Positions 33,870 to 43,988 of a DNA stretch of 64,000 bases are shown here, piece after piece. The DNA is taken from contig SXHN01000004.1 of assembly GCA_005773635.1 (NCBI GenBank), positions 1-64,000 of the forward strand, read 5' to 3'. Positions within the stretch are counted from its first letter, which is position 1, and the number at the start of each line of letters is the position of its first letter. This DNA is from Actinomycetota bacterium (GTDB taxonomy: Bacteria; Actinomycetota; Acidimicrobiia; IMCC26256; PALSA-610). A program made the translations under genes and the position numbers. The notes under the pieces are model-generated. The model saw only the letters and a program-made list of their open reading frames with translations. It had not been told where the DNA came from and made no database searches.

Positions 33870-35297
33870 TCAGTGCTTTGACCGCTTGACCAGCCACCGT
33901 AATTTCTCAGCCTTTTCGAACGCGACCTCGCCCGCGAGTTGTGCGACTGCTGTCCCAATCGTGGGATACACGTGGACAAAACCGGAAAGATCGTTGAGTT
34001 TCATGCCCTGTTCGATTGCGAGCGCGAATTCGTGAATGATCTCACCAGCGGCGGGTGACAGCACGTGAGCGCCTACGATGCGTGACTTGTGCGTGACGAC
34101 GCAGATCGCACCACGGTCGACGCGGTCGGCCCGGGCTCGGTCGTTGTGCGCAAGATCTTGTTTCCAGATTTCGACGTCGTCGCCAAACTTGGAACGGGCT
34201 TCGTTTTCGGTGAGCCCCGCGTGTGCGAGCTCGGGGTCGGTGAATGTGCACCAGGGAATGCCAGCGGTCACCTTGCCCTTGCCGGGGAAGAACATGTCGC
34301 GTACTGCTCGCACGCCCTCATAGCTTGCTGAGTGTGTAAACAGGAAACGCCCAGCGAGGTCACCACACGCATAGATGGTTGGAACCGTCGTGCGCATCCG
34401 CTCATCAACTAATACATTGCCTCGCTCGTTGACCTCGACTCTGACGCTTTCAAGGCCAAGACCTTCGACATTTGGTCGACGCCCAACTGCGACGAGAATT
34501 TCATCGGCCTCCCAACGACGAGGTTCGCCGTATTGCGTGCCGTACACGACCTTCTTGTCACCAATGACCTCAACTCGCTCTGTGACTACATCGAAATTAA
34601 GGTCGACGCCTTCAAGTTGTAGTGATTCAACGAGAAGGTCGACGAGCATGGGTTCGTCGCGCGGCAGAATGCGGGAGTCTCTTTGCAAGAGCGCAGTGCG
34701 TATTCCGAGGCGTGTAAAGGCTTGCACCATTTCGACTGCGATCGGCCCGCCGCCGATATTCACGAAACTCGCGGGCGGATCGGTGAGCTCGAACAGGTTC
34801 TCACTGGTGACGTAGCCAGCTTCGGCGAGCCCTGGGATTGCGGGGTCGACTGGCCGTGATCCGGTGGCAAGTAACACGAACCGAGTTTCGAGAGTGAGCT
34901 TCCCGCCGTTGTTGAGGCCAACATCAACTGTGTTGGGTCCCGCCACGGTCGCGTTACCCATGATGATTTCGATTCCTGCGGCAACGAATCGTTCCGGGTT
35001 GTCGTCGGTCGCGGCGATCGCGTGTTGTACCGCGCGTACCTGAGCCCATACCTCCTTGCGATCGACGTGCGGCTCAACTGAGGTGATCCCATATCGATGC
35101 GCGGTTCGAAAGTGGTGTGCGACCTTGCCCGCGGCCAAGATGGCTTTGCTCGGCACGCATCCAGTCCAAAGGCAATCTCCGCCCACGCGGTGTCGTTCGA
35201 CCACGGCGACCTTGAGATCCAATGTGGCCGCGAATTCCGCCGCCACCATGCCACCCGAACCCATTCCGATGATGACCAAGTCGTACTTTTCACCCAT
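33870..35297 (-). CDS. Dihydrolipoamide dehydrogenase-like flavoprotein disulfide reductase
   Basis: 475 residues from ATG 35297, which has GAGGAG upstream; the frame is open seven codons further. FAD site IIGMGSGGMVAAE, redox-active disulfide GGDCLWTGCVPSK, NAD site NIGGGPIAVEMVQAF and C-terminal FAD motif TIYACGDLAG are all present. The dimer-interface His motif reads HVYPTIG rather than the HPHPT/E of true Lpd, as in mercuric-reductase-like members. No E1/E2 or mer genes are near. It is likely a general NAD(P)H disulfide reductase with unknown partner. Confidence 0.9.
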   Translation of the reverse strand: MGEKYDLVIIGMGSGGMVAAEFAATLDLKVAVVERHRVGGDCLWTGCVPSKAILAAGKVAHHFRTAHRYGITSVEPHVDRKEVWAQVRAVQHAIAATDDNPERFVAAGIEIIMGNATVAGPNTVDVGLNNGGKLTLETRFVLLATGSRPVDPAIPGLAEAGYVTSENLFELTDPPASFVNIGGGPIAVEMVQAFTRLGIRTALLQRDSRILPRDEPMLVDLLVESLQLEGVDLNFDVVTERVEVIGDKKVVYGTQYGEPRRWEADEILVAVGRRPNVEGLGLESVRVEVNERGNVLVDERMRTTVPTIYACGDLAGRFLFTHSASYEGVRAVRDMFFPGKGKVTAGIPWCTFTDPELAHAGLTENEARSKFGDDVEIWKQDLAHNDRARADRVDRGAICVVTHKSRIVGAHVLSPAAGEIIHEFALAIEQGMKLNDLSGFVHVYPTIGTAVAQLAGEVAFEKAEKLRWLVKRSKH

Positions 35298-35390
35298 GTT
35301 GGCTCCTCGAAAAAACAAGAACGGATTCGCGACGGTATTCGAATATGTCGTGAAGCTGTAGTCACGGGAGAGAGCGATCTCGCGGCGATT

Positions 35391-38300
35391 TCAGCGGTTC
35401 GCTTGGAGGGTGAGGCCTTTGTATCCGTCGACGAACCCATGGCGACGTAAGGCGTCAGCAAGTTCAGAGTCTCGTGCTGGCTCGCCGTTGATGGTTTGAA
35501 TTTGTAACGCTCCGACGGTTTTGCGCAAGACCGCGTTTGCCAGTGCGGCGATCCAAACGTTGTTGTGGTCGTCAATCTGGTTTGGCGTACCTTCGTGAGT
35601 CGGGTAGGTCGTGAGCGACCGTCCTCCGCGCTCGATAAATGCAGCGAGGAAACCATTGAGTAACACGACGTCGGCTCCCGCGGAACGAGAGGGGTGCCCA
35701 TAAGAGTGTTGCGGCCAAGGGATGGTTGCACCGTAAGGCTGTGCGGGATCAACGGCACTCAACGCGTAGGCGACAGCTTCGTGAGCATTGTCGCTTCCGG
35801 CATCTCGGGCGGTGCGGAGCCGTTCGATCGGGCCATTGGTTCCGAACTGTGCGGCGCCAAGGGTTGCTACGAACCAACCCCGCCGAACTTTCCCCGACTC
35901 CTCCATGGCTTTCAACACTGGATACACGCCAGCGAACCCGCCGACGATGCTTTCTGAGTTCACCGCTTCGCGAGTGACAACGCCGTGGCGTTCGAGGAGC
36001 GCGAGTGCGTTGGCATGGGCGACTTCGGTGGCTGATGCACCTGCACCAAGTAGCGGAGCGACGAGTGACCAACGTCCGGCACCCGCGGGCGGGCCGAGGC
36101 GCGACAAACGGCCTACTTGCGGACGTGCACGTGAGGTTCGCGATGAATGGGGCCGCTTGGTTTTTCGCCCGATGCGCACAGGTGCGAAGGTGTCGTTGGT
36201 AATCGTTCCTGCCCAGACGAGATCCCATATTGCATGAAGCAATTCGTGTTCTGGTGGATTATCTGTTGCCGCGAGCAAGTCGAACCAAAACGATGCTCCG
36301 GTCGCAGCCAAATGCGCCGCGATTGCGTCGTGTATTGGCTGGGCTTCGAATGGTTGCGATGAATACGACGGTGCCAACACCCGCACTCGGTCGCGAAAGA
36401 ACAAACGAACTTTCCCGTCGTCTCCTAATGGTCCTGCTCCGACCCAGACGAGTTCACCGGCAGAACACAGCTGATCGAGCATCGCTGGGGAGTAGTCGAC
36501 AACGCGCGCGGGCAACACTGATTGTTCGAGTACTGATGCCGGTATCGCTACTCCTTGCAGTTGCTCGATGACGCTCACTAGAGCATCCAGTCCCCGGCGT
36601 GGGTGCGAAATACCGTGCCAGTCGATTAGGTGCCGTGCGAATACCTCAGGATCGACCGGCTCGACTTCTTTGCGCAGTGCTGCGATTGATCGCCGTCGCA
36701 GTTGGCGCAGCACTCCGTCGTCGCACCACTCACGGCCTTCGCCGTGCGGGTGAAATTCTCCGGCGACAACGCGTCCGCTGGTTTCGAGTCTTCGTAACAC
36801 CGTCAGCACTCGATCTGTGGTCGTTGCGAATCGAAGTGCGCACTGCTCCGTAGTAAATGGTCCGTGGGTTCTGGCGAAACGGGCGATGATCTCGTCGAAG
36901 GGCTCTGAGACCGGATCAGTAAATGCGCTTGGCAGGCCGCTCGGCAGTGCACAGCCCAAGGCATCGCGATACTTTGCGGCGTCTTCGGCGATCGCGAATC
37001 GTTGCTGCGTGCCGATGGTGATGGCTATGACTCGCCGTTGTGCAATGAGATCTTCGAGCCAATCGGTGACCGCTTCAGGATCGGCGCATCGCCATTGAAT
37101 TTCTTCGACCATGAGATCACCCACATCTCGAAGCAGGTCAGTGATGGCATCGATCGACCGTGCGAAGCGATTCTCGGTGAGGTGTTGCAGCTCGAGTTCA
37201 AGTTGTGCGAGCGCGATTGGATCGAGCAGCTCGCGCAGGTCTTCGTTGCCAAGAAGATCGCGGAGCAGACTGCGGTCGAGCGACAGTGCCGCTGCTCGCC
37301 GCTCAGCGATGGGCGCATCGCCTTCATACATGTAGACGGCGATCCAGCCGAAGAGTAACGATTGGGCGAACGGTGACGCGCGCCGCGTCTCGCTCTGCAC
37401 GATTCGAATTCGCCGGGTTTCGATATCATTCAGCACTTCGCGCAAAGCTGGTAGATCAAAAATATCTCGCAAACACTCGCGTGTTGTTTCCAACAGCATC
37501 GGGAACGCGGGGTAGTGCGACGCAACCTCGAGTAGATCAGCCGAACGCTGCCGTTGCATCCATAGGGGCGTACGTTTCGTCGGGTCTCGTCGAGGTAGTA
37601 GCAACGCGCGCGCGGCGTTCTCGCGAAATCGGGCCGCGAACATCGAAGTTGTCGGGAGCCGCTCGACTACTGCTTGCTCCACCAAGCCTGCGTTGGGTAT
37701 GAGCGACTCAAGCGGGATTGTGTCGAGTGCTTCAGGTAAACGAAAGACGATTCCGTCGTCGCTCCACATTGCTGGCACATCGAGCCCCGACGCTTGCAGG
37801 GAGGCTTCTATCGCCATCGCCCATGGTGCATGGACACGAGCACCGAACGGAGTCAGAATGCAAACCCGCCAGTCGCCGATTTCATCGGCGAATCGCTCGA
37901 TCACGATTGTGCGGTCGTCGGGTACCGATCCCGTTGCCTCATGCTGGTCGTTGAGGTAGCTGACAAGGTTGTTCGCGGCGCGTTCGTCGAACCCGTCCTC
38001 GCGGAGCCGAGCGCGGGCCGCGTCGTCATCGAGGGCGCGCAGTTCACGCACAACTGCGCCGATACCTCGTCCGAGTTCAAGGGGTCGGCCGGGCTTGTCA
38101 CCTTTCCAAAATGGCATCTTCGAGGGCTCACCCGGCGCGGGAGTAACGATCACTCGTTCATGGGTGATTTCCTCAATGCGCCACGACGATGCGCCCAATG
38201 CGAAGACCTCACCAGTGCGGCTCTCGTACACCATTTCTTCATCGAGTTCGCCGACGCGAGCGCCATCGGGCAAAAAGACACCAAACAAGCCTCTATCGGG

Positions 38301-39845
38301 GATCGTCCCGCCGTTCGTGACTGCGACGCGTTGCGCCCCCGGCCTGGTACGGATCGTGCCTTCGACGCGATCCCAAATGATGCGAGGCCTCAGTTCCGCA
38401 AATTGATCGGAGGGATAACGGCCCGAGAGAAGATCAAGGACCGAATCGAAGAGGTCGTCGCTGAGGTGCACACAATTCGCTGCTGACCGGATGAGTGCCT
38501 TGAGCTCGTCGGCATCCCAATCATCGACAGCACACGCGGCGACAATGTGTTGCGCAATGACATCGAGAGGGTTATCGACGAAATGCATTTCTTCGACGAT
38601 GCCGTCGCGCATTCTGCGTACCACAGCAGCGGTTTCCAGCAGGTCACCGCGCCATTTGGGGAAGATCTTGCCGGTCGATGGTGCGCCAACCTGGTGGCCG
38701 GCCCGACCAACACGCTGCATTCCTCTGGCAACTGAACCAGGAGATTCGACGAGTACCACGAGGTCGACGCTGCCCATGTCGATACCGAGTTCCAAACTGC
38801 TCGTTGCGACGATCGCGCGTAATCGGCCTGATTTCAGGTCGTTTTCGACTTGGAGTCGTTGTTCACGGGCGAGTGAGCCGTGGTGTGCTCGCACAAGCTC
38901 TTCATCAGCGAGTTCGTTGAGCTTCGCCGCGAGCCGTTCGGCGAGGCGGCGTGCGTTCGTGAAAATGATGGTGGTGTTGTGCGCACGTATAAGTTCAAGA
39001 AGCCTCGGATGCACATGCGGCCAGATGCTGGACCGGGCATCGGAAGTTGTTCCAATTCCGTCTTGCACGGGCGTCGCGTTGACATCAGCCATGTCGTCGA
39101 TAGGAACGATGACCTCGATATCAAGCGACTTGCGCGCGTCACCGTTGATGATAGTGACGGGTCTTGGCGTTCCGGCCTCAAACCCACCGAGGAATTGTGC
39201 TATTTCGTCAAGTGGGCGCACGGTGGCCGAAAGCCCGATGCGTTGAAAGGGTTTCGCAGTAATCGCCTGGAGTCGTTCGAGCGCGATGGCAAGGTGCGCT
39301 CCACGTTTCGTGGGCGCCAACGCGTGGATTTCGTCGATGATGACATACTGCACCGAACGCAGTGTGTCGCGAGCTTTCGACGTGAGCATGAGATACAGCG
39401 ACTCAGGTGTAGTGATCAAGATGTCGGGGGGTGTTCGCAACATCGCGGCGCGTGTTTTGCTCTCAGTATCGCCAGTTCTGATGCCTACCGTCGGCGTGAG
39501 AAATTCGGTACCCAATCGTTCTGCCGCGAGTTGTATTCCCATGAGCGGGGCTCGCAGATTCTTATCGATATCGACGGCTAGAGCGCGCAGGGGAGAGATG
39601 TAGAGAACTCGACAACGCTGGAGCTTTTCGGGCTGCGGCATGACTCCGAGCCGGTCGATTGCCCAAAGGAACGCGGCGAGCGTCTTTCCCGAACCCGTGG
39701 GCGCCACGATGAGCGAGTGTTCACCGCGCGCAATCGCGGGCCAGCCGTTTCGCTGGGGTTCTGTGGCCTCGCCAAAGTTCGATTCGAACCAACTCCGCAC
39801 CGCGGGACTGAATTCCGCGTCGCGAGGTTCAGCGGCGTTGCGCAT
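35391..39845 (-). CDS. lhr: Long-form Lhr helicase (DEAD/DEAH superfamily 2)
   Basis: 1484 residues, typical for full-length Lhr. The N-terminal core has VAPTGSGKTLAAFLW (motif I), IIDEIHAL (motif II, DEIH), the SAT motif in GLSATVRP, STGK/ELGIDMGS region and QRVGRAGHQ (motif VI). The winged-helix and beta-sheet Lhr core domain follows, and the last about 600 residues are the Lhr C-terminal extension with tandem winged helices (GRLSRLGPPAGAGRWS, GYKGL end). It is an ATP-dependent 3'-5' DNA translocase that unwinds RNA:DNA hybrids; in mycobacteria it is induced by DNA damage. It overlaps the upstream glycosyltransferase gene by 17 bases. Confidence 0.96.
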   Translation of the reverse strand: MRNAAEPRDAEFSPAVRSWFESNFGEATEPQRNGWPAIARGEHSLIVAPTGSGKTLAAFLWAIDRLGVMPQPEKLQRCRVLYISPLRALAVDIDKNLRAPLMGIQLAAERLGTEFLTPTVGIRTGDTESKTRAAMLRTPPDILITTPESLYLMLTSKARDTLRSVQYVIIDEIHALAPTKRGAHLAIALERLQAITAKPFQRIGLSATVRPLDEIAQFLGGFEAGTPRPVTIINGDARKSLDIEVIVPIDDMADVNATPVQDGIGTTSDARSSIWPHVHPRLLELIRAHNTTIIFTNARRLAERLAAKLNELADEELVRAHHGSLAREQRLQVENDLKSGRLRAIVATSSLELGIDMGSVDLVVLVESPGSVARGMQRVGRAGHQVGAPSTGKIFPKWRGDLLETAAVVRRMRDGIVEEMHFVDNPLDVIAQHIVAACAVDDWDADELKALIRSAANCVHLSDDLFDSVLDLLSGRYPSDQFAELRPRIIWDRVEGTIRTRPGAQRVAVTNGGTIPDRGLFGVFLPDGARVGELDEEMVYESRTGEVFALGASSWRIEEITHERVIVTPAPGEPSKMPFWKGDKPGRPLELGRGIGAVVRELRALDDDAARARLREDGFDERAANNLVSYLNDQHEATGSVPDDRTIVIERFADEIGDWRVCILTPFGARVHAPWAMAIEASLQASGLDVPAMWSDDGIVFRLPEALDTIPLESLIPNAGLVEQAVVERLPTTSMFAARFRENAARALLLPRRDPTKRTPLWMQRQRSADLLEVASHYPAFPMLLETTRECLRDIFDLPALREVLNDIETRRIRIVQSETRRASPFAQSLLFGWIAVYMYEGDAPIAERRAAALSLDRSLLRDLLGNEDLRELLDPIALAQLELELQHLTENRFARSIDAITDLLRDVGDLMVEEIQWRCADPEAVTDWLEDLIAQRRVIAITIGTQQRFAIAEDAAKYRDALGCALPSGLPSAFTDPVSEPFDEIIARFARTHGPFTTEQCALRFATTTDRVLTVLRRLETSGRVVAGEFHPHGEGREWCDDGVLRQLRRRSIAALRKEVEPVDPEVFARHLIDWHGISHPRRGLDALVSVIEQLQGVAIPASVLEQSVLPARVVDYSPAMLDQLCSAGELVWVGAGPLGDDGKVRLFFRDRVRVLAPSYSSQPFEAQPIHDAIAAHLAATGASFWFDLLAATDNPPEHELLHAIWDLVWAGTITNDTFAPVRIGRKTKRPHSSRTSRARPQVGRLSRLGPPAGAGRWSLVAPLLGAGASATEVAHANALALLERHGVVTREAVNSESIVGGFAGVYPVLKAMEESGKVRRGWFVATLGAAQFGTNGPIERLRTARDAGSDNAHEAVAYALSAVDPAQPYGATIPWPQHSYGHPSRSAGADVVLLNGFLAAFIERGGRSLTTYPTHEGTPNQIDDHNNVWIAALANAVLRKTVGALQIQTINGEPARDSELADALRRHGFVDGYKGLTLQANR

Positions 39846-40953
39846 CGAAAATCTCTAGCATTTGCGCCTCGTGATCTGCGAGTGTCAAATGGTGTGCAAG
39901 AATTTGCTGGGGTCCTGCGGTTCGACAACGATGTTGCAGTTCTGGATCATCGAGAAGACGATCGAGCGCAGCCGCGAGTGCCTGGGAATCTGATGGTGGA
40001 ACAAGCAGCCCTGCATCGCCCATGACCTCCACCATGCCACCGTGATCGGTACCAACGACTGGCACTCCAATACTCATCGCTTCAAGGGCAGTCAGCGGCC
40101 CCGCCTCTGGATCGGTGCTCGGCAATACGACAACCGTCCATGTGCGCATTCGATCGAGGGGACGATCGACGTGGCCGAGGAATGCGACTCGTCCCGCAAG
40201 GTCGCCGCGTTGACTGCGCTGGTGCAACGCGTCCGCGTAGGCGGTTTCCTTTGGTGGAGTGCCCCCCATGATTTCGAGCACCGCCTCTTTGTGCGTCATC
40301 AAGCTCAACGCCTCGAGCATCACGGAATGGCCTTTCCACGGAGTGAGTACTGCCGCGATACCAATGACCGGCGGCGCGTCTGGTGCCGGTTCGGGTGCTG
40401 CCGCAACTGGCCAGGCAGTTCCGTTGTGGATGACCGTCGTGGGGATACCCGTAGGCCGGATTGTGCGTGCGACGGTGTCGGATACCGCGACTGCCAGATG
40501 CACCCGACGCCTGAGAGCCTTCAGCAGGGCGAGACGATCGCGGCGGATCAAAACATCATGGCCGAAATAGATAACTCGGTGGGATTTCGCGACGGCTGCG
40601 GTGGCTGGTAACACGTTGATGCTGTTCGCAACGACGAGTTCACCCGGCCGCAATGATCGCCGGAGCTTGATTGCCGCGTTGGCCGCGTTGATGAGCGCGG
40701 AGCCGAAGGCGATGACGCGATTGCCTTCGCGGAGCCGCAGATCTGGTATCGAAACTCGTTCGACGCCTTCGTTCGCGAGCCGCTGTACGAACGGTCCTTG
40801 GCTACATGCGATACGTACTTCCCACCCTGCGCGCTGTGCAGCAAGACAATCTCGCAGCAGTACTGATTCCGCACCCGAAACCAGGCTTCCCGGCACAACA
40901 CCGAGTAGTCGTTTCGCCGGAATTGAACTTGCAGAAGAGCTACCCGTTTGCAT
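39829..40953 (-). CDS. Family 4-type glycosyltransferase
   Basis: 374 residues from ATG 40953; an in-frame start at 41007 is possible. It has the GT-B fold: N-terminal domain with VVPGSLVSGAESVLL and ANSINVLPATAAVAK, then the GT1/GT4 C-terminal domain with VLTPWKGHSVMLEAL and VVLPSTDPEAGPLTALEAMSIGVPVVGTDHGG (the E-x7-E motif). It transfers a sugar from a nucleotide-sugar to a cell-surface glycan or lipid. The divergent neighbour is a flippase, supporting a role in polysaccharide or glycolipid export. It shares a transcript with lhr. Confidence 0.88.
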   Translation of the reverse strand: MQTGSSSASSIPAKRLLGVVPGSLVSGAESVLLRDCLAAQRAGWEVRIACSQGPFVQRLANEGVERVSIPDLRLREGNRVIAFGSALINAANAAIKLRRSLRPGELVVANSINVLPATAAVAKSHRVIYFGHDVLIRRDRLALLKALRRRVHLAVAVSDTVARTIRPTGIPTTVIHNGTAWPVAAAPEPAPDAPPVIGIAAVLTPWKGHSVMLEALSLMTHKEAVLEIMGGTPPKETAYADALHQRSQRGDLAGRVAFLGHVDRPLDRMRTWTVVVLPSTDPEAGPLTALEAMSIGVPVVGTDHGGMVEVMGDAGLLVPPSDSQALAAALDRLLDDPELQHRCRTAGPQQILAHHLTLADHEAQMLEIFDAQRR

Positions 40954-41033
40954 CGCTTCCAGTGTCGCACAGAGTTCGCCGTCGACGCCGGTCGGATCTC
41001 GTAGCATCAGCTTTCAGCCAATACCGGAGTGTG

Positions 41034-42539
41034 ATGACCGACGATGACGAGGTGACCGACCAGGAGGTGCCCGACCGCGGGCCGACGGCATCTGCGTCGT
41101 TGATTGGCGGGGCGGGCGTGCTCTTTGGGGGGCGGTTGGCTGGCGCTGCGCTCAGCCTGACCGGGACGCTCTTGATCGCGGCCGAGTTGGGCAAGCAACA
41201 ATTCGGTTCGTTCTCATTCATCTTCAATTTGTTGGGATTGCTAGGGCTCTTCGCCGATTTCGAAACCACCCGAGTGGTGATGGCGGAGTTGGGTCGAAGC
41301 AATGACGACGATGAGGTGTCGTCGATCGCGAGCCGGTTCATCGTATTTCGGTTTGTACTTGGCAGCGTTACTTACCTGTCGGCCTTAGCGATCGTTTGGA
41401 TCGGACCGTATTCGTCCATTGAGATTCAGGGCACCGCGATCGGAGGTTTGTCGCTGCTGATCGCTTCGGCCGCCTGGTCGCTCATCAGCGTGTGTCAGGC
41501 AAAACAGTGGCTGCGGACCGTGGCTGCGGCCATGTTCGGCGGTCAGGTCGTGCAGTTCATCATCATCATCGTGTTGAACTCCACTGGGCACGGTTCGCTG
41601 TTGCGCTACATCGTGCCCTTTGTAGTCAGCGATGTCGTCGTGTTTTTCGTAATCCTAACTGTGATACGAAAATCTGTGCGGGTACGCCCTTTTATAGATT
41701 TCGACAGTTGGCGGCGGTGGCTAGTCGAAGCGGCACCACTCGCGATCGGCACCGCGATGGCGGCAATGTATTTTCGCATCGATAGTCTGATGTTGACCCT
41801 CGTGCTTGATGGGCCTGCCAGTCGTGACGCCGTCGCGATTTATCAGATCGGATACAAGTTTTCGGACCTGATCGCGTTTCTCGCGCCGGCGCTGATCGCT
41901 GCGATGCTTCCAGCATTGGTGCAAACCTGGCCCCGTGATCCGGCGGGATTTCATCGAACGGTTCGTCAGAGCGTCGTGGTTGTGTTTGTCATCTCTGCCT
42001 TCGCGATTGTTGCCTTTGCAGTGTTCGCTGATCCGCTCATTCGATGGCTACTCGACGACAGTTATCGCTCGGCACACACCCCTGCAAGATGGCTGGTCGT
42101 CGGACAGGTTTTGAATCTGTTCACACAAATTGTCTATGTGTGTTTAATCACGGCGAATCGACGCAAGTTCTATCCGGTCGTGACGTTTTGTGGCCTCGTG
42201 ATCAACGTTGGTTTGAACCTGATGTTTATTCCTCGGTACGGTGTGAATGGCTCGGCGGTCTCGACGGTGGTTACAGAAATCATTGTGCTTGCGCTCCTGG
42301 TCGGACAAGTCGTCGATCTCCCTTTGCGCCCATTGCCGACGCGAAGTATTGCGATTGCGTCGTGCGCGGCGCTTGCGAGTGGCGCAGTGGGCTATCTGAT
42401 GTTGCAAGCGACGCCTTGGCCGATTGCCGGTCTCGCAACTGCGTTGACGTACATAGCGTTGCTCCACATAGGGAATGTGGACGGTCCAGGTGGGCTGAAA
42501 GGCCTAGTTGCACGAAGCCGATTTGTATCGGCCGATTAG
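41034..42539 (+). CDS. Flippase of the polysaccharide transporter family
   Basis: 501 residues from ATG 41034, with GGAG four bases before the GTG-ATG pair; longer frames back to 40806 overlap the divergent gene. About 12-14 hydrophobic helices run from residue 25 onward. The pattern fits Wzx/MurJ-like MOP flippases: GGAGVLFGGRLAGAALSL at the start, NAEIVLTV-like loops absent, RIDSLMLTLV in the middle and INVGLNLMFIPRYGVNGSA late. It would move a lipid-linked glycan across the membrane. The shared 80-base region with the divergent glycosyltransferase suggests joint control. Confidence 0.85.
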   Translation: MTDDDEVTDQEVPDRGPTASASLIGGAGVLFGGRLAGAALSLTGTLLIAAELGKQQFGSFSFIFNLLGLLGLFADFETTRVVMAELGRSNDDDEVSSIASRFIVFRFVLGSVTYLSALAIVWIGPYSSIEIQGTAIGGLSLLIASAAWSLISVCQAKQWLRTVAAAMFGGQVVQFIIIIVLNSTGHGSLLRYIVPFVVSDVVVFFVILTVIRKSVRVRPFIDFDSWRRWLVEAAPLAIGTAMAAMYFRIDSLMLTLVLDGPASRDAVAIYQIGYKFSDLIAFLAPALIAAMLPALVQTWPRDPAGFHRTVRQSVVVVFVISAFAIVAFAVFADPLIRWLLDDSYRSAHTPARWLVVGQVLNLFTQIVYVCLITANRRKFYPVVTFCGLVINVGLNLMFIPRYGVNGSAVSTVVTEIIVLALLVGQVVDLPLRPLPTRSIAIASCAALASGAVGYLMLQATPWPIAGLATALTYIALLHIGNVDGPGGLKGLVARSRFVSAD

Positions 42540-42625
42540 GAGATCACGGTCGAGCATCTGCGCGAGCGACTATTTCTCTAGTTGAAGCTCAGTTTCGCCG
42601 AGAATTCTCCGACCTATCAACTGTC

Positions 42626-43939
42626 ATGGATGACTGGATGGATATGGATATTGACGGATTTCGAAACGCGTTTGACGGCCTGCGCACCGACGCGGCGGTA
42701 GTCGTGAGCGCGAAGGGAACGATTGAGTGGATCGCGCGCGGCGATGGCATCGAGTTCGCCGCCGAGCTCTCGCAAGATCGCGACATTCTGGACTTCGCGC
42801 ACACTGAAGACCGCGCCGCGTTGCTGGAATTGCTGACGGTTTGCGCGAGCGACTCACAGACCGCTCTGATTCGATTTCGCAACGCTGCGGGTGGCTGGAG
42901 CTTTGCAGACACGCGTGCTGTAGCCGGGAATTCCGGTCAAGTGTTGCTCGTTGCGAGGGATGTGACACAACTGTGCGAATCGCGTGCGCTCCTGGTCGCT
43001 CACGATGCTGTGCTCGGCGTTGCGACCGAAGATCTTGCCGTTGGCGTTGCGTTTGATGCACTGGCTCGGGCCGGCGAGGCCGCGGTTCCCGGCTCAGCGG
43101 TCGCGATATATGTGCATCGGGACTTGGACTATGAGCTGGTGGCTGCTCCGAGTATGCCAGCTTCTTGGGCTCGGCGAGCTTTTCGTTTAACTGGCGAAGA
43201 GTTTCCGGCGTCGCATGAAGTGAGTATTTCCGCAAGTAGAGGCCAACTCAACGACCTCGGCGCCGAGTTTCAGCTGGGGCAACCTTGGGTTGTTGCTCCG
43301 CAAAACCTCAAAGGTGGCTATGTCGCGGACGTCTTGGTCGTTGTGTATTTGCGCGAGAAGCGATTCTTGACGTCTGGCGAACGATGCGCATTAGATCGGG
43401 TCGGAGCGCTGACCGGTCACGCAGACTTGGCCGATGAACGGCGGGTTGCTGGCCGTGAACAGTCGCGTATCGACGATCTCACCGCGGTGCTGACACGCAG
43501 GGTGCTGTTGAAAGAACTCATGATGCAGCAAAGCGCGGTAAGTGTGGTGCTGGTGCGACCGGACGGACTCAGCGGTATCAACACGCAGTTCGGCTACGAC
43601 GCTGGAGATGCCGTGCTGCAGTCAGTTGGTGCGAGTTTGCGAGCGATCACGAGAGGCCGCGACATGGTTGGTCGGCTCGATGGCAACACATTCGTGATCG
43701 TCGCGGGAGTCCCTTCAACGTCGCGGAGCCGGGGCACGTTTTTGGATCGTGTTCGAGCTGCGGCCAACGCCCCAGTGGTCGCCTCAGGGCGAGTCATCGA
43801 GCCCAGCTGCATCCTCGTTGAAGCACAGTCAGAGTTCGGGGAGGCGAATCTGGCCGTGCTGGCGCGAGCCGAAACGGAACTCAATGCGCTGGCCTCCGGG
43901 CCAAACCTGGCCTCAGGTATCGCTGCGAGCGACCGATAA
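42626..43939 (+). CDS. PAS/GAF-like protein with degenerate GGDEF domain
   Basis: 437 residues from ATG 42626. Residues about 15-115 look PAS-like (AAVVVSAKGTIEWIARGDG, then FADTRAV, ending VLLVARDVT). Residues about 120-275 look GAF-like. Residues about 285-425 are a GGDEF fold: DDLTAVLTRRVLLKEL, VLVRPDGLSGINTQFGYDAGDAVLQSVG, and RGRDMVGRLDGNTFVIVA. The GGDEF loop itself reads RLDGNTF (about residue 352), so diguanylate cyclase activity is unlikely. It is probably a sensor or GTP-binding scaffold. It is followed 49 bases later by an HDOD gene, probably one transcript. Confidence 0.8.
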   Translation: MDDWMDMDIDGFRNAFDGLRTDAAVVVSAKGTIEWIARGDGIEFAAELSQDRDILDFAHTEDRAALLELLTVCASDSQTALIRFRNAAGGWSFADTRAVAGNSGQVLLVARDVTQLCESRALLVAHDAVLGVATEDLAVGVAFDALARAGEAAVPGSAVAIYVHRDLDYELVAAPSMPASWARRAFRLTGEEFPASHEVSISASRGQLNDLGAEFQLGQPWVVAPQNLKGGYVADVLVVVYLREKRFLTSGERCALDRVGALTGHADLADERRVAGREQSRIDDLTAVLTRRVLLKELMMQQSAVSVVLVRPDGLSGINTQFGYDAGDAVLQSVGASLRAITRGRDMVGRLDGNTFVIVAGVPSTSRSRGTFLDRVRAAANAPVVASGRVIEPSCILVEAQSEFGEANLAVLARAETELNALASGPNLASGIAASDR

Positions 43940-43988
43940 CGATTCTAAGAAAGGTGGACCGAATCGACGGTTCACTTGAGGAGCAGTG